48,578 nucleotides of DNA from Hoylesella loescheii DSM 19665 = JCM 12249 = ATCC 15930 (lineage in GTDB: Bacteria; Bacteroidota; Bacteroidia; Bacteroidales; Bacteroidaceae), in the NCBI RefSeq assembly GCF_000378085.1, contig NZ_KB899226.1, positions 1 through 48,578 of the forward strand, written 5' to 3'. How positions within the stretch are numbered: the stretch's first letter is position 1; each line of letters begins with the position of its first letter. Under the pieces are notes generated by a model, which saw only the letters and a list, made by a program, of their open reading frames with translations, had not been told where the DNA came from and ran no database searches. This document shows, piece by piece, positions 1 through 8,732 of this stretch. Position numbers and translations under genes: made by a program.

Positions 1-120
1 TTGAAAAAGTTCTCCCGAAGTAAGCGGACGGCTCGGTGTCAGATCATCATTGTTTTCCTGTGCTGTGGCTGTTGCTCCCACCATGGCAAGCATAGCCATT
101 GATAAAATAATTTTCTTCAT
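1..120 (-). CDS. traN: Conjugative transposon protein TraN, N-terminal part
   Basis: Only the first 40 codons are in the window; the gene continues past the left edge. It starts at the ATG at 120-118 and encodes a clear signal peptide (MKKIILSMAMLAMVGATATAQ) followed by an acidic, proline-containing stretch, so the product is exported. In CTnDOT-like elements TraN is an envelope component of the mating apparatus, encoded directly after traM as here. The identification rests on signal peptide plus position, since the diagnostic body of the protein is missing. Confidence 0.7.
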   Translation of the reverse strand, partial: MKKIILSMAMLAMVGATATAQENNDDLTPSRPLTSGELFQ

Positions 121-169
121 TGTTCCTTTTTTATTTGATGTTATTTTTTACTTATCATTTTCGATTGTT

Positions 170-1438
170 TTATTTGGACTGAACCAAGAAAAGGCGGTAG
201 CCACCTTTGAGCGTTACCTTGATGGTGCGCAGCTTCTTTTGAAGCAGCTGACTTGCGCCCTGCATCACCCCACGGGCAGCCTCTGAGATAATCTGGTCTT
301 TGGCAGAGGAAGCGAAGGTAAAGGATGTTCCCATTGAACCACCGATGTTCGCACCAACTTCCTTAAGCGCATTGATGTCCTCCGAACCTGGTATATACAC
401 GCCCTCCTGTCCGTCTGTGTCATATGCAGAGAGCTTGACGGCTATGATATGACCGTCCACCTCAATGCTTTTGATGAGTAGGTGCATACGGTTACCTTCA
501 ATCTTGGCGACTGCTATTAGTCGGCTCTGCCGTGGAATGTGCAGCCCCTCTACCTTGGCACTTTCCAGCAGACGAAGGACCACATTGTCACCCTCTTTAA
601 GAACTGTAGTCCTGTCCACTACTACTTTGAGCGTATTGCGCATTGTAGGTACAGACGTGCTTGCAAGCGAATGAAAGCCCATATTACGAGCCTTCTTGCC
701 GTATTCCTCCATAAAGTACACATCGCTCATAGGCTGATCAAGTGAAGAAACTATCTGCCTACGCTCCGGCAGAACTTCCATTGCAGGCTTTTCATTCTGC
801 ATGGTCTTGCCCTTAGCGGCTTCAGAGCCACCTGCTGTGTCTTCCGTCTTCTCTTTTCCAGCCGTCAAGCCACTATTGAAAGTAGGTGGAGTTGATGCTT
901 TAGGAAGATACTTCGCTGCCATCTGATAGCTCTTTTCCATCAAGGCAAGCTGCCGTTTCTCTTCATTGTCCTCCCTGCTGTCTTTGGCAGAGAGTTCCTT
1001 TTTAAGGTTATCTATTTCCGAGCGCAAGGCTTCACGCTCCTGCTCGTGTGGATCGGGAGCGTAAAAGGAGTTTAAGAGGCGATTATTCTCCTCATAACGA
1101 TGCATAGAGTTTTCTATCTTTGCCGTAGAAGCAGCTGTCTCTGCACGCTGCTCCTCTGATGGAGCTGTGTTCTGTGCGAAATAGTCCGATAGTCTGCCCA
1201 TCTCCTCACGGGTCTGTTCCTCCTCGTGTGCCTTGTCGCCCAATTCGTAGGCTTTGAGCTTGTTTTCGGTGAGCTTTTCTGTCGTTGCCTGCGGGATGCT
1301 GTCATTGAGTCCCTGCTCCGATGCGGTCTTATCCTTGCTCGAAGGGGCGAAGATAAACCACATCGAGAGGGCAAACAGCAGTCCTAATCCTCCGAAGACC
1401 AAGCCTTTCTTCATTTGTTCTTTCTGTTTATTATCCAT
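170..1438 (-). CDS. traM: Conjugative transposon protein TraM
   Basis: A 422-residue envelope protein of the Bacteroidota mating-pair apparatus. A short cytoplasmic N-terminus with lysines is followed by one membrane anchor (about residues 12-30, GLVFGGLGLLFALSMWFIF). Next comes a long charged, coiled-coil-prone periplasmic linker (about 40-190) and a compact C-terminal domain (about 250-422). This VirB10-like layout fits a channel scaffold that spans the periplasm. It overlaps the end of traL by 8 bases and precedes traN by 49 bases. Length and architecture are normal for the family; the VirB10 analogy is inference. Confidence 0.88.
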   Translation of the reverse strand: MDNKQKEQMKKGLVFGGLGLLFALSMWFIFAPSSKDKTASEQGLNDSIPQATTEKLTENKLKAYELGDKAHEEEQTREEMGRLSDYFAQNTAPSEEQRAETAASTAKIENSMHRYEENNRLLNSFYAPDPHEQEREALRSEIDNLKKELSAKDSREDNEEKRQLALMEKSYQMAAKYLPKASTPPTFNSGLTAGKEKTEDTAGGSEAAKGKTMQNEKPAMEVLPERRQIVSSLDQPMSDVYFMEEYGKKARNMGFHSLASTSVPTMRNTLKVVVDRTTVLKEGDNVVLRLLESAKVEGLHIPRQSRLIAVAKIEGNRMHLLIKSIEVDGHIIAVKLSAYDTDGQEGVYIPGSEDINALKEVGANIGGSMGTSFTFASSAKDQIISEAARGVMQGASQLLQKKLRTIKVTLKGGYRLFLVQSK

Positions 1439-1733
1439 TTTCTTTGATTGTTTGATGATGTTGTAGATAAAAATTACCGTGTAACTCTTGTAAAGTGCTG
1501 TCCGTGCGTATCGGACTGTCCGTCAGCTTTCCCGTGGGGATGGGTAGTTTCTCCTTCTTTGGAGGAAGGAAAAACTGTGCTATCATCCAAAGCGAGCAGA
1601 GCAAATAGATGAAACTCAGCCCATAGACGATTTCCTTTCTCTGCCTTATCGTGAGCCTTTCACACCGATGGCGGAGCCATAGGTGAAAGCGTAGATAGTG
1701 ACGTGAGAGTAAAAAGTTTCTTTTCCTTACCAT
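1431..1733 (-). CDS. traL: Small conjugative transposon membrane protein TraL (DUF3989-type)
   Basis: A 100-residue protein with a very basic N-terminus rich in Arg and His (residues 1-35), one membrane helix (about 36-57, IVYGLSFIYLLCSLWMIAQF) and a short periplasmic tail. Basic head plus single helix gives an N-in topology. Its place between traK and traM, and its length, match TraL of CTnDOT-like elements. It starts 4 bases after the traK stop and its end overlaps traM, so the three genes are probably translationally coupled. Exact role in the mating channel is unknown. Confidence 0.78.
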   Translation of the reverse strand: MVRKRNFLLSRHYLRFHLWLRHRCERLTIRQRKEIVYGLSFIYLLCSLWMIAQFFLPPKKEKLPIPTGKLTDSPIRTDSTLQELHGNFYLQHHQTIKENG

Positions 1734-1737
1734 AGCC

Positions 1738-2361
1738 TTATCGTTTATAAGTCTGTATGTCCCTGTTCTCCTTGACGAGGAAGTTCTCCATCAAGAAGCC
1801 TTGTGGGTTGTTATCCGAACGGACAGAGTTCTGCAACGTGCAGGTCGTAACAAGACTGCGCTCTGTAACGTTACTCTGACGGACGATAAACTCCCGTGCA
1901 TAGGTTGTTACCGCATAAGGGTAAGTATTAAAGTTACAGTGGATAGAGTCCACCTCTATGCGCTGATTGACATTACCCGATATGGCACGATTATAATAGC
2001 CCTTCTCTGCCAAGTCTTTGTAATAGTTGAAGGCCGACTTGTCACACAGCACGAAGGCACGCTCCATGTTCTTCTCAATAGCATCCTTGTCTGGTGCAAT
2101 GGTGAAGAACAGCTCATGGAAGCGACGTACATGCTCCCTTGCCTCTACGGGACGATTACGGCTTGCATCCTGACTGAGGGCAAGCATGAGTGACTTACCC
2201 TGATCAAGCACATAGATTTTCTCCCTCTGCTCCTTTGCGAAGCTATATGAGGCATAGACGGCATAACCGCTTACTATCACACATACGATGGCAAAGACAA
2301 AGGCATAGAGTCTTATCTGCTTGAATGAAGTCTCGATATTACCAAGTGATTTGAATTCCAT
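1738..2361 (-). CDS. traK: Conjugative transposon protein TraK
   Basis: A 207-residue protein that opens with the typical TraK N-terminus (MEFKSLGNIETSFKQIRLYA). One membrane helix follows (about residues 20-40), then a mixed periplasmic domain. The layout resembles VirB8, the small inner-membrane protein that organises the type IV secretion channel; that functional link is inference from topology and operon place. It lies between traJ (45-base gap) and traL (4-base gap). Length is as expected and no damage is visible. Confidence 0.88.
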   Translation of the reverse strand: MEFKSLGNIETSFKQIRLYAFVFAIVCVIVSGYAVYASYSFAKEQREKIYVLDQGKSLMLALSQDASRNRPVEAREHVRRFHELFFTIAPDKDAIEKNMERAFVLCDKSAFNYYKDLAEKGYYNRAISGNVNQRIEVDSIHCNFNTYPYAVTTYAREFIVRQSNVTERSLVTTCTLQNSVRSDNNPQGFLMENFLVKENRDIQTYKR

Positions 2362-2406
2362 TTTTCTTTTATATCTGTTGATTAATTAAGCATAGTTGTT
2401 CGATTT

Positions 2407-3444
2407 CTATTTTCCTTTGAGCAGTGCACCCTTGATACGTCCACCGACATTTCCCACAGCAGCACCTGCGCCAGCCATAGCAGCCTTGCCACCGGTATAT
2501 GCGCCTTGCGCACCATGCTGTGCTGTTTGGTTAACATTACGACCGTATGAGCCGATACCACCTCCAGCTTCGATAATCCAGCCTGCCACGGTAGGTACAC
2601 AGAAGTAGCCTACAATACCGATAAGGAAGAAGACGATGTAGTACCACGTCCCCGAATCAGGCAGGTAGTTAGGGTCGCTGAGTGCTTCAATATCCTTCTC
2701 TATCATCAGCACCTGTATTTTTGTAAGCAGTGCCGTAAGAATAGAGCTGACAGGCAGCCACAGGTAGACAGAGATATAGCGTGAGAACCATGCCGTAAGT
2801 GAGCCTGCAAGACCATCCCATACGGCAATGCCGAAGACTATCGGACCGAGAATGGCAAGAACGATGAGTATGAAGGTGCGCAGCGTGTCGATGATAAGCC
2901 CTGCAGCATGGAACAGAAGTTCTAAAAGGTCGTGTACCATCTTCATAATCCATTGCTTGGTCTGATAGGCAGCACGCTCGGCATACATACCCGCTATCGT
3001 CACGGCATCTTCAGGTCCGATGATACCCATTTCCTCTATCTTCTCATCGAACTTCTCATTGGAAACAAGGTAGGCTGTTTCAGGATTCCTAAGGTAGGCT
3101 TCCTCTTGCAACTTGTCTCGCTTGGCAGTAAGCTCGACAAGGTTCCCCTCCTGTTGGTGTACCATCATCTCCGTTCCCTGCACTACGGGCGAGAGAACGG
3201 CATTCATCGTACCCAGTACGACTGTCGGAAAGAACATGATGCAAAAGCCCAAGACAAAGGGGCGCAGCAAAGGAAAGACGTCTATCGCCTCGGCACGGGC
3301 AATGGAAGCCCATACCCGAAAAGCAATATAAAAGAGTGCACCCAAGCCCGCAATACCCTTAGCAATGCCCGTCATCTGGGCACAGAGTGGCATCATCTCG
3401 TCATAGGTTGAGCGTAGCAGCTCGTGTAAACTGGCAAAATCCAT
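2407..3444 (-). CDS. traJ: Conjugative transposon protein TraJ, polytopic inner-membrane protein
   Basis: About 345 residues beginning MDFASLHELLRSTYDEMMPL, the usual TraJ opening. An upstream in-frame TTG at 3450 is possible but less likely than the ATG at 3444-3442. Several hydrophobic segments (roughly residues 25-110, 180-240 and 270-300) and a Gly/Ala-rich C-terminal tail make it a VirB6-like channel protein of the inner membrane. It sits between traI and traK in the transfer operon. The VirB6 comparison is from topology only. Confidence 0.88.
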   Translation of the reverse strand: MDFASLHELLRSTYDEMMPLCAQMTGIAKGIAGLGALFYIAFRVWASIARAEAIDVFPLLRPFVLGFCIMFFPTVVLGTMNAVLSPVVQGTEMMVHQQEGNLVELTAKRDKLQEEAYLRNPETAYLVSNEKFDEKIEEMGIIGPEDAVTIAGMYAERAAYQTKQWIMKMVHDLLELLFHAAGLIIDTLRTFILIVLAILGPIVFGIAVWDGLAGSLTAWFSRYISVYLWLPVSSILTALLTKIQVLMIEKDIEALSDPNYLPDSGTWYYIVFFLIGIVGYFCVPTVAGWIIEAGGGIGSYGRNVNQTAQHGAQGAYTGGKAAMAGAGAAVGNVGGRIKGALLKGK

Positions 3445-3497
3445 AAGCAAAAGTGTTTTTTATGAAAGTTCTTTCAAGTTCTTTTTTGTCTGTGGAT

Positions 3498-4127
3498 TTA
3501 CCAATACCTGCTTGCCGTATTACCATAGAGTGCCTTAACAGAGGCAAGATCGTTCTTCTCCCTTGCACGCACATAGCTCACGGAGATGTTTTTCCTTGTG
3601 TAGTAGGATACAAGTGAGCGGTTTTCCCTCAGCGTGGTATAGATGCGGTCGATGGCCTGCATTCGTTCGTGGTCGTTCATCGAGAAGACATTACTCTTAA
3701 CGATGGACTTGAGTTCCTTGAGACTCTCACCGCTCTGTTCCAAGAGCTTGGCATATCCCGAAGCCATCGCAGCAAGTTCTGAAGGGCGGAAGTTCTTGTC
3801 CGAAAGCATCTTCTTATACGAGGTGACGTAAATCTCCGAGATGTCACCCACCATAAGGATGCACTCCTTGACCTTGTAGGCATCTCCTATAAGGTTATTC
3901 ACCTTCTTTAGGGCATCATAATACTTCTTGGTGTCGTTGTAGAGTTTTTCCACTTCCTTAAAACCGTCAAGGGTGTTTTTCACCGTCTTCGAAGCTGTTG
4001 CTATCTCCTTGACTGAATTGACGATATTGCCGGCAAAATTGCCAGGGTCGGTTACTACCCACTGTGCGTGGGCTTTGGGAACAGAAAGGCTCAATCCTAA
4101 GAGAGCCATGAAAATGTACTTTTTCAT
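3498..4127 (-). CDS. traI: Conjugative transposon protein TraI (DUF4141-type)
   Basis: A 209-residue exported protein: signal peptide MKKYIFMALLGLSLSVPKAHA with likely cleavage after AHA, then helix-rich sequence with heptad-like Lys/Leu spacing between residues 35 and 110. The mature start (QWVVTDPGNFAGNI) is characteristic of the DUF4141/TraI family, which resembles VirB5-type periplasmic helical proteins. It lies 27 bases after traG and 53 bases before traJ. This TraI is unrelated to the F-plasmid relaxase of the same name. Confidence 0.87.
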   Translation of the reverse strand: MKKYIFMALLGLSLSVPKAHAQWVVTDPGNFAGNIVNSVKEIATASKTVKNTLDGFKEVEKLYNDTKKYYDALKKVNNLIGDAYKVKECILMVGDISEIYVTSYKKMLSDKNFRPSELAAMASGYAKLLEQSGESLKELKSIVKSNVFSMNDHERMQAIDRIYTTLRENRSLVSYYTRKNISVSYVRAREKNDLASVKALYGNTASRYW

Positions 4128-4154
4128 TGTTACTATAGTTTTGATGGTTTGTAC

Positions 4155-6668
4155 TTATTTCTTTTTATTGTTTCTTTTCTCTATGGCAAGCTGACGGATA
4201 GCCGTTTCGATATCCCCACCAAGCTGTGCTGCCCTGTTCATCACCTCCACCTTCTCGGTTTCCTCCGTGGTGTAGGTCAGGTATTCCTCCATGCTCACTT
4301 CCGTGGCATAGACAGCACTCTGCATATCGCCCAGACCTATCCACACTTCCTTGTAGAGTCGGTTCGGGTCATTGTTTTGATTAATGGAGAGTATCTGGCT
4401 CTTTTCCTTTTCCGAAAGACCGAGCATCGCCTGTATACCATCGAACTTGGTCATGTACTTGCGCTGGTCGAGCAGTATCTTGCAGTCAGAGTTATTGATG
4501 ATGCTCTCCTTGACGATGGGTGACTGGATGATGTCGTCCACCTCCTGCGTTACGACAATGGCTTCTCCGAAATACTTTCTCACCGTCTTATAAAGATACT
4601 TGATGTAATCTGCCATGTTTGCCGAAGCAATGGCTTTCCATGCTTCCTCAATGAGTATCATCTTGCGGATACCCTTTAATCGGCGCATCTTGTTGATGAA
4701 GGCTTCCATGATGATAATCGTTACCACAGGAAAGAGGTCTTTGTTGTCCTTCACTTGGTCAATTTCAAAGACGATGAAGCGTTTGGAGAGTAGGTCGATG
4801 TTCTTGTCCGAGTTCAGCAGGAAATCATATCGACCACCACGATAGTATTGCTTCAATGTAGTTAAGAGGTTGTTGATATTGAAGTCCGAGAGTGTTACCT
4901 TGATGTCACGCTTTTCCATATCCTTTCGGTACACGTCCCGCAGATACTCATAGAAAGTATTAAAACAGGGTGTAACGTTGTGGTCTGCACATATCAGCTC
5001 GATATAGGAGTTTACGGCTGAACCAAGTTCACCTGCCTCGGTCTTAGTGATATGCTCATCTGCACTCTTCCAAAGTGTAAGTAGTAGCGTACAGATACTC
5101 TCCCTTTTCTCTACATCGAAGAAATAATCGTCCGTGTAAAAAGGGTTGAAAGATATAGGACTTTCATTGGTATAGGTGAAATATACGCCGTCCTCACCCT
5201 TGGTCTTGCGGTGGATAAGTTCACACAAGCCTTGATATGAGTTTCCTGTATCAACCAAAAGGACGTGCGCCCCTTGCTCGTAATACTGGCGTACCATGTG
5301 GTTGGTAAAGAAAGACTTACCACTACCCGAAGGACCCAAGATAAATTTGTTACGGTTGGTGATGACTCCCTTTTTCATCGGTAAATCCGATATATCTAAG
5401 TGGACGGGCTTTCCTGAAAGGCGGTCTGCCATCTTGATACCGAAGGGAGAGAGTGAATCCTTGTAGTTCGTCTCTGCCGTAAAGAAGCAGAGGGCAGGCT
5501 CGATGAAAGTATAAAACGACTCTTCTGCAGGAAAGTCTGCCGCATTGCCGGGAATACCCGCCCAGTAGAGCGTTGCCGCATCAATGGTGTTGTGGCGAGG
5601 GTGGCATTCCATAAGAGCAAGTGCTGAACCCACGTCATTCTTGATCTGGCGAAGTTCTTCCTTATCGCTGCTCCATGCCAGTACGTTGAAATGAGCACGG
5701 ATAGAGGTCAATCCCTGTGAGTGGGCGATATTGAGATACTCCTGTATCCATTCCTCGTTGATTTGGTTACTACGGCTGTAGCGTGCCAGCGAATGCATAT
5801 TCCTTGCCTGTTTCTCAAAACGTTCCAAGTTGGCGTCGCTGTCTTCGATGAAGAGATACTGGTTATAGATATGGTTGCAGGGCAACATCAGACCCACGGG
5901 AGAGGCAAAGGAAAGACGGCAGTCACTCCTGTCTGTTGACAGTCGCTCATATCGGCTGTCCGTGCTGACCGTTGTAGGCAGGTCGTCCGTATCACTGAGT
6001 GTATGCAGACAAAGCATATTGTCGCCCACACGCACAAGGTCTGCGCCCAGACGGATGTCCTCCAAAGACGCATGTCCTTCTTCCGAGAGGGAGAAATAAC
6101 GGTCCAAGAGACCGCCTTTTTCCTTTGTACCTATCAATTCCACTTCTGTCATGCGTACAATCCTTATCTGCTCGGTATCGTTGATGATACGCTCGAACTG
6201 GTCTACGGCTTCCATGAACTTCATGACTTCATCCTTGTTGGTAATCTCCTTTGGTAGCAGGTGCCCACGGCAGAGCGAAGAGAAATTGCTCTGTTGTGCC
6301 ATACGCTGCTTGTTGGTCTTGGTAAGGAAGAGATAGACTGAGTGGTGGAGATACGGACGTTCATTGAAATGCCGTTCAGAGGAACGGGCAAGGAAGCTGA
6401 GTCCACCATTGGAAAGTTTTCCTTGGTAGTCCTCCTTAATGAACCAATCCTGCTTGTGTACGATGCTGTAATTGGGCAGCACTTTTATAGCCTTGTGCCA
6501 GGCAGAGTGCATTGCTTCGTATTCTGTAGAAGTGACGGTAAAGAGTTCGGGCAATTCCACACGGAAAGCCACCGTGATGTCTGCATCCTTGCTCACCATA
6601 CAGCCCTGCTCTATGGAGAGCAGTGGAAACTTCGATTCCAAGGTCGTTATCTTGCTTTTATTTCTCAT
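4155..6668 (-). CDS. traG: TraG, VirB4-type ATPase of the transfer apparatus
   Basis: An 837-residue cytoplasmic ATPase that powers assembly and transport by the type IV secretion channel. The N-terminal half is the VirB4/CagE-like domain. A Walker A motif (GPSGSGKSFF) stands near residue 445, and a Walker B-like stretch (KMILIEEAWKAIA) follows in the C-terminal half. Length matches TraG of Bacteroidota elements. Its start overlaps the end of traF by 4 bases (ATGA-type), which suggests translational coupling. In this family TraG is the VirB4 homologue; the coupling protein is MobC, encoded separately at 11889-13892. Confidence 0.93.
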   Translation of the reverse strand: MRNKSKITTLESKFPLLSIEQGCMVSKDADITVAFRVELPELFTVTSTEYEAMHSAWHKAIKVLPNYSIVHKQDWFIKEDYQGKLSNGGLSFLARSSERHFNERPYLHHSVYLFLTKTNKQRMAQQSNFSSLCRGHLLPKEITNKDEVMKFMEAVDQFERIINDTEQIRIVRMTEVELIGTKEKGGLLDRYFSLSEEGHASLEDIRLGADLVRVGDNMLCLHTLSDTDDLPTTVSTDSRYERLSTDRSDCRLSFASPVGLMLPCNHIYNQYLFIEDSDANLERFEKQARNMHSLARYSRSNQINEEWIQEYLNIAHSQGLTSIRAHFNVLAWSSDKEELRQIKNDVGSALALMECHPRHNTIDAATLYWAGIPGNAADFPAEESFYTFIEPALCFFTAETNYKDSLSPFGIKMADRLSGKPVHLDISDLPMKKGVITNRNKFILGPSGSGKSFFTNHMVRQYYEQGAHVLLVDTGNSYQGLCELIHRKTKGEDGVYFTYTNESPISFNPFYTDDYFFDVEKRESICTLLLTLWKSADEHITKTEAGELGSAVNSYIELICADHNVTPCFNTFYEYLRDVYRKDMEKRDIKVTLSDFNINNLLTTLKQYYRGGRYDFLLNSDKNIDLLSKRFIVFEIDQVKDNKDLFPVVTIIIMEAFINKMRRLKGIRKMILIEEAWKAIASANMADYIKYLYKTVRKYFGEAIVVTQEVDDIIQSPIVKESIINNSDCKILLDQRKYMTKFDGIQAMLGLSEKEKSQILSINQNNDPNRLYKEVWIGLGDMQSAVYATEVSMEEYLTYTTEETEKVEVMNRAAQLGGDIETAIRQLAIEKRNNKKK

Positions 6669-7000
6669 TTCTTCGCTATCTTTGGTTGAAGGTTACGAAT
6701 AAGGTGGCAGACCGTACGGCGGTTTACAAGGTAGCGTGGGTGCATACGCACTGCTCCTTTTTTCATCAGCCCATATTGCCCGTACTTTCTATTCATGGTG
6801 AACGTTTGCCATACCACAAGGCTGGCACCCACTACACCTATGACAAGACAGATTATCTGACTGATGCCGCAGAGATAGAGCACGACAACGAGAATAAAGA
6901 CTGCCAGCAGTCCTCCTGCAAAGAGGAAGAGGTACTGTGCCTTCAAGCCCTTGAACTCCACCGTCCGGCCTACACCTTTGTTGATTTCAAATGCAGCCAT
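6665..7000 (-). CDS. traF: Small membrane protein TraF (DUF4133-type)
   Basis: A 111-residue protein with the family-typical start (AFEINKGVGRTVEFKGLKAQY) and two close membrane helices (about residues 27-45 and 48-67), followed by a basic tail. This fits the DUF4133 family, a VirB3-like inner-membrane partner of the VirB4 ATPase. The neighbouring order traE-traF-traG parallels virB2-virB3-virB4. It lies 4 bases after traE and overlaps traG. Confidence 0.88.
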   Translation of the reverse strand: MAAFEINKGVGRTVEFKGLKAQYLFLFAGGLLAVFILVVVLYLCGISQIICLVIGVVGASLVVWQTFTMNRKYGQYGLMKKGAVRMHPRYLVNRRTVCHLIRNLQPKIAKK

Positions 7001-7004
7001 CGCC

Positions 7005-7304
7005 TTACAAGAAGAAACTTCTCAAGATAGTGGCTGCCACAATGAGGAAGATACACGCACCGAACCAAGAGGCTGCGGTCTTGCTCGTATCGGGGTCACC
7101 ACTTGAGAACTTGTTGTACACTTTAATGCCTCCAATCAACCCCACTACCGCCCCTACGGCATAAATGAGTTTCGTGCCGGGATCGAAGTAGGAGGTTACC
7201 ATTTTTGTAGCTTCGTTGATTCCGGCAATACCATTGCCTTGTGCGTATGCTCCTATGGCGGCAGTCATCAGCAGGAGCATCATCAGTGTAATTTTTTTGT
7301 TCAT
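7005..7304 (-). CDS. traE: TraE, pilin-like small membrane protein (DUF4134-type)
   Basis: A 99-residue protein with a signal peptide (MNKKITLMMLLLMTAAIGAYA), then a short polar stretch and two hydrophobic helices (about 45-62 and 79-97) separated by a Lys/Asp/Ser loop. Size and arrangement are those of VirB2-type pilins and match DUF4134. It directly precedes traF. The 133 bases upstream (7305-7437) hold no convincing gene; a 35-codon ATG frame is present there but shows nothing recognisable. Confidence 0.87.
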   Translation of the reverse strand: MNKKITLMMLLLMTAAIGAYAQGNGIAGINEATKMVTSYFDPGTKLIYAVGAVVGLIGGIKVYNKFSSGDPDTSKTAASWFGACIFLIVAATILRSFFL

Positions 7305-7437
7305 TTGTATGTTATAATTTTAAGTATGATAAAATTGCTTGTTCTTAAAAGGAAGGGGAAAGAGAGGCACATTTTCATGTGGAAACCTTGCAGCTGTTAA
7401 TGAGCCGTTTTCTTTTCCCGCTTCCATCGTTGATTGT

Positions 7438-8208
7438 TTACAGATAATATGAAAGAGGCTTGTCGTCGTCATTATCGGATGAAGTGTCAGAAGCGCTTGA
7501 ATCTGCCGGTATTGAGTTTTGAGAAAACAACATTGCTTGTTGCTCGCTTTGTTCTTCCGCTTTACGGATTTTCTCCAATAGCGAAGTTTGCTCACCCTGC
7601 ATCTTGGCGATGTTCTCCTTGTACTTATCCAATAAATCTGAGTCTTGAAGCTGCCGAATGGTCTCTTTGACTTCTTTCTCATCAGCCTCCTCACAGTTCT
7701 TTGCCCATTTTTGCAGGCGGACTAAGTCACGTGCGAGGACGGACTGCCCTGACATCTCGGTTTCGTCCGATGTGGACTCAATGGGCAGAATTAATTCCTC
7801 ACGGGCGACCTCATTCTCATCAACTCGCTCCATCTCGAAATCAACGTCCATCTCGTTGTCCTCTTCCTTCATGTCCTCTTTCTTTTCGGAGTTCTGAGGT
7901 GCAAAATTATTACTATTCTGCTCTGAATTTTCAGATGAAGAAGCAGAGGGAACTTGTGGGATAATAGGGGAAATGGAACGGCTTTTGCCAATCAGTACAA
8001 ACTCGGCTTGATCTTCTTTTCCTTCTCCTTTTTGTCCGTCTTTTTCCTTCGTCGCTTCATTCTCCTTAGTCTGCTCATTGCCCTTTTTATTTTTCTTGAT
8101 AAGGATGCCATACGGAGATACATACCGCATATAGAAGTACAGGATACCCAGCATTATCCAAATGATGATGAGTATCAGTATAAAACTGAAAAGTATTGTT
8201 TCCATCAT
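7438..8208 (-). CDS. TraC/TraD-like membrane-anchored conjugation protein
   Basis: A 256-residue protein with one N-terminal membrane helix (about residues 5-30, rich in Ile/Leu) and a highly charged, low-complexity cytoplasmic body. The body has a Lys/Glu-rich section (about 37-70), a Ser/Asn section, an acidic section (about 110-150) and a coiled-coil-prone Gln/Glu/Lys section (about 195-230). It sits in the traC-traD position of the CTnDOT order, and I believe the family is annotated TraD/DUF4122, but I cannot assign it with certainty. Only one gene occupies the space where CTnDOT-type elements usually have two. It overlaps traB by 4 bases. Confidence 0.65.
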   Translation of the reverse strand: MMETILFSFILILIIIWIMLGILYFYMRYVSPYGILIKKNKKGNEQTKENEATKEKDGQKGEGKEDQAEFVLIGKSRSISPIIPQVPSASSSENSEQNSNNFAPQNSEKKEDMKEEDNEMDVDFEMERVDENEVAREELILPIESTSDETEMSGQSVLARDLVRLQKWAKNCEEADEKEVKETIRQLQDSDLLDKYKENIAKMQGEQTSLLEKIRKAEEQSEQQAMLFSQNSIPADSSASDTSSDNDDDKPLSYYL

Positions 8209-8732
8209 AGTGTTATTGTTGTCTTGCGTCTTTGTTTTGCTGCCGCACTGTTGAGCAATTCCAAATGTTCACGCAGGTGTTCCCTAAGAATGTTGTCTAT
8301 ATATGCGGCTATGGAAACACGCTCCCCCAAGTCCTGCAACACGTTGCGCAGGTTCTGCAGCGTTTCCAGATTAATGGAGAAGGCTGTCCGCATTTGGGAG
8401 CGGACGGGATGAAAGTACAGGGAACGGTAGTCCTCTATGGAAATGGAGGACACGCCGGGCTTTTCCATTCTCGGCTTCCTTTCCCGTTTCTGTTCCATGT
8501 TCCCCGTTTCCTCTCTTTCTATTTCATCTACCGGTTTTTCTTTTGCTGTTTTCGTTTCTTTCGTCTCTTCTAAATTATTGTCTTCCTCCCTTGATGTTGC
8601 AGGGGAGGACTCAGTATCCTCGGAAGGGTCGAAGGAGTTGGGTATCGTGACAGGTTTCACCACGACATTGTCCTCTGCCATTTTCTTCAGCTTGTTTTCC
8701 AGCTGTTGCTTTCTTTCCTCAATCGTTGCCAT
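8205..8732 (-). CDS. traB: TraB, DUF3408-type conjugation protein
   Basis: A 175-residue soluble protein. The first ~95 residues are charged and disordered (Lys/Glu/Thr-rich). The C-terminal ~75 residues form a compact helical domain (SISIEDYRSLYFHPVRSQM onward, ending in LREHLELLNSAAAKQRRKTT) typical of DUF3408, a ribbon-helix-helix-like DNA-binding fold next to ParA-type genes. With traA it probably forms a ParA/ParB-like pair acting in transfer or maintenance; this is inference. Its start overlaps traA by 14 bases and its end overlaps the next gene by 4. Confidence 0.82.
   Translation of the reverse strand: MATIEERKQQLENKLKKMAEDNVVVKPVTIPNSFDPSEDTESSPATSREEDNNLEETKETKTAKEKPVDEIEREETGNMEQKRERKPRMEKPGVSSISIEDYRSLYFHPVRSQMRTAFSINLETLQNLRNVLQDLGERVSIAAYIDNILREHLREHLELLNSAAAKQRRKTTITL

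Noticed and set aside
7320..7427. A 35-codon frame between the TraC/D-like gene and traE (minus strand)
   Set aside because: It has an ATG and a stop and lies in the operon, but the peptide shows no known motif or clear ribosome-binding site; too little support to call a gene.
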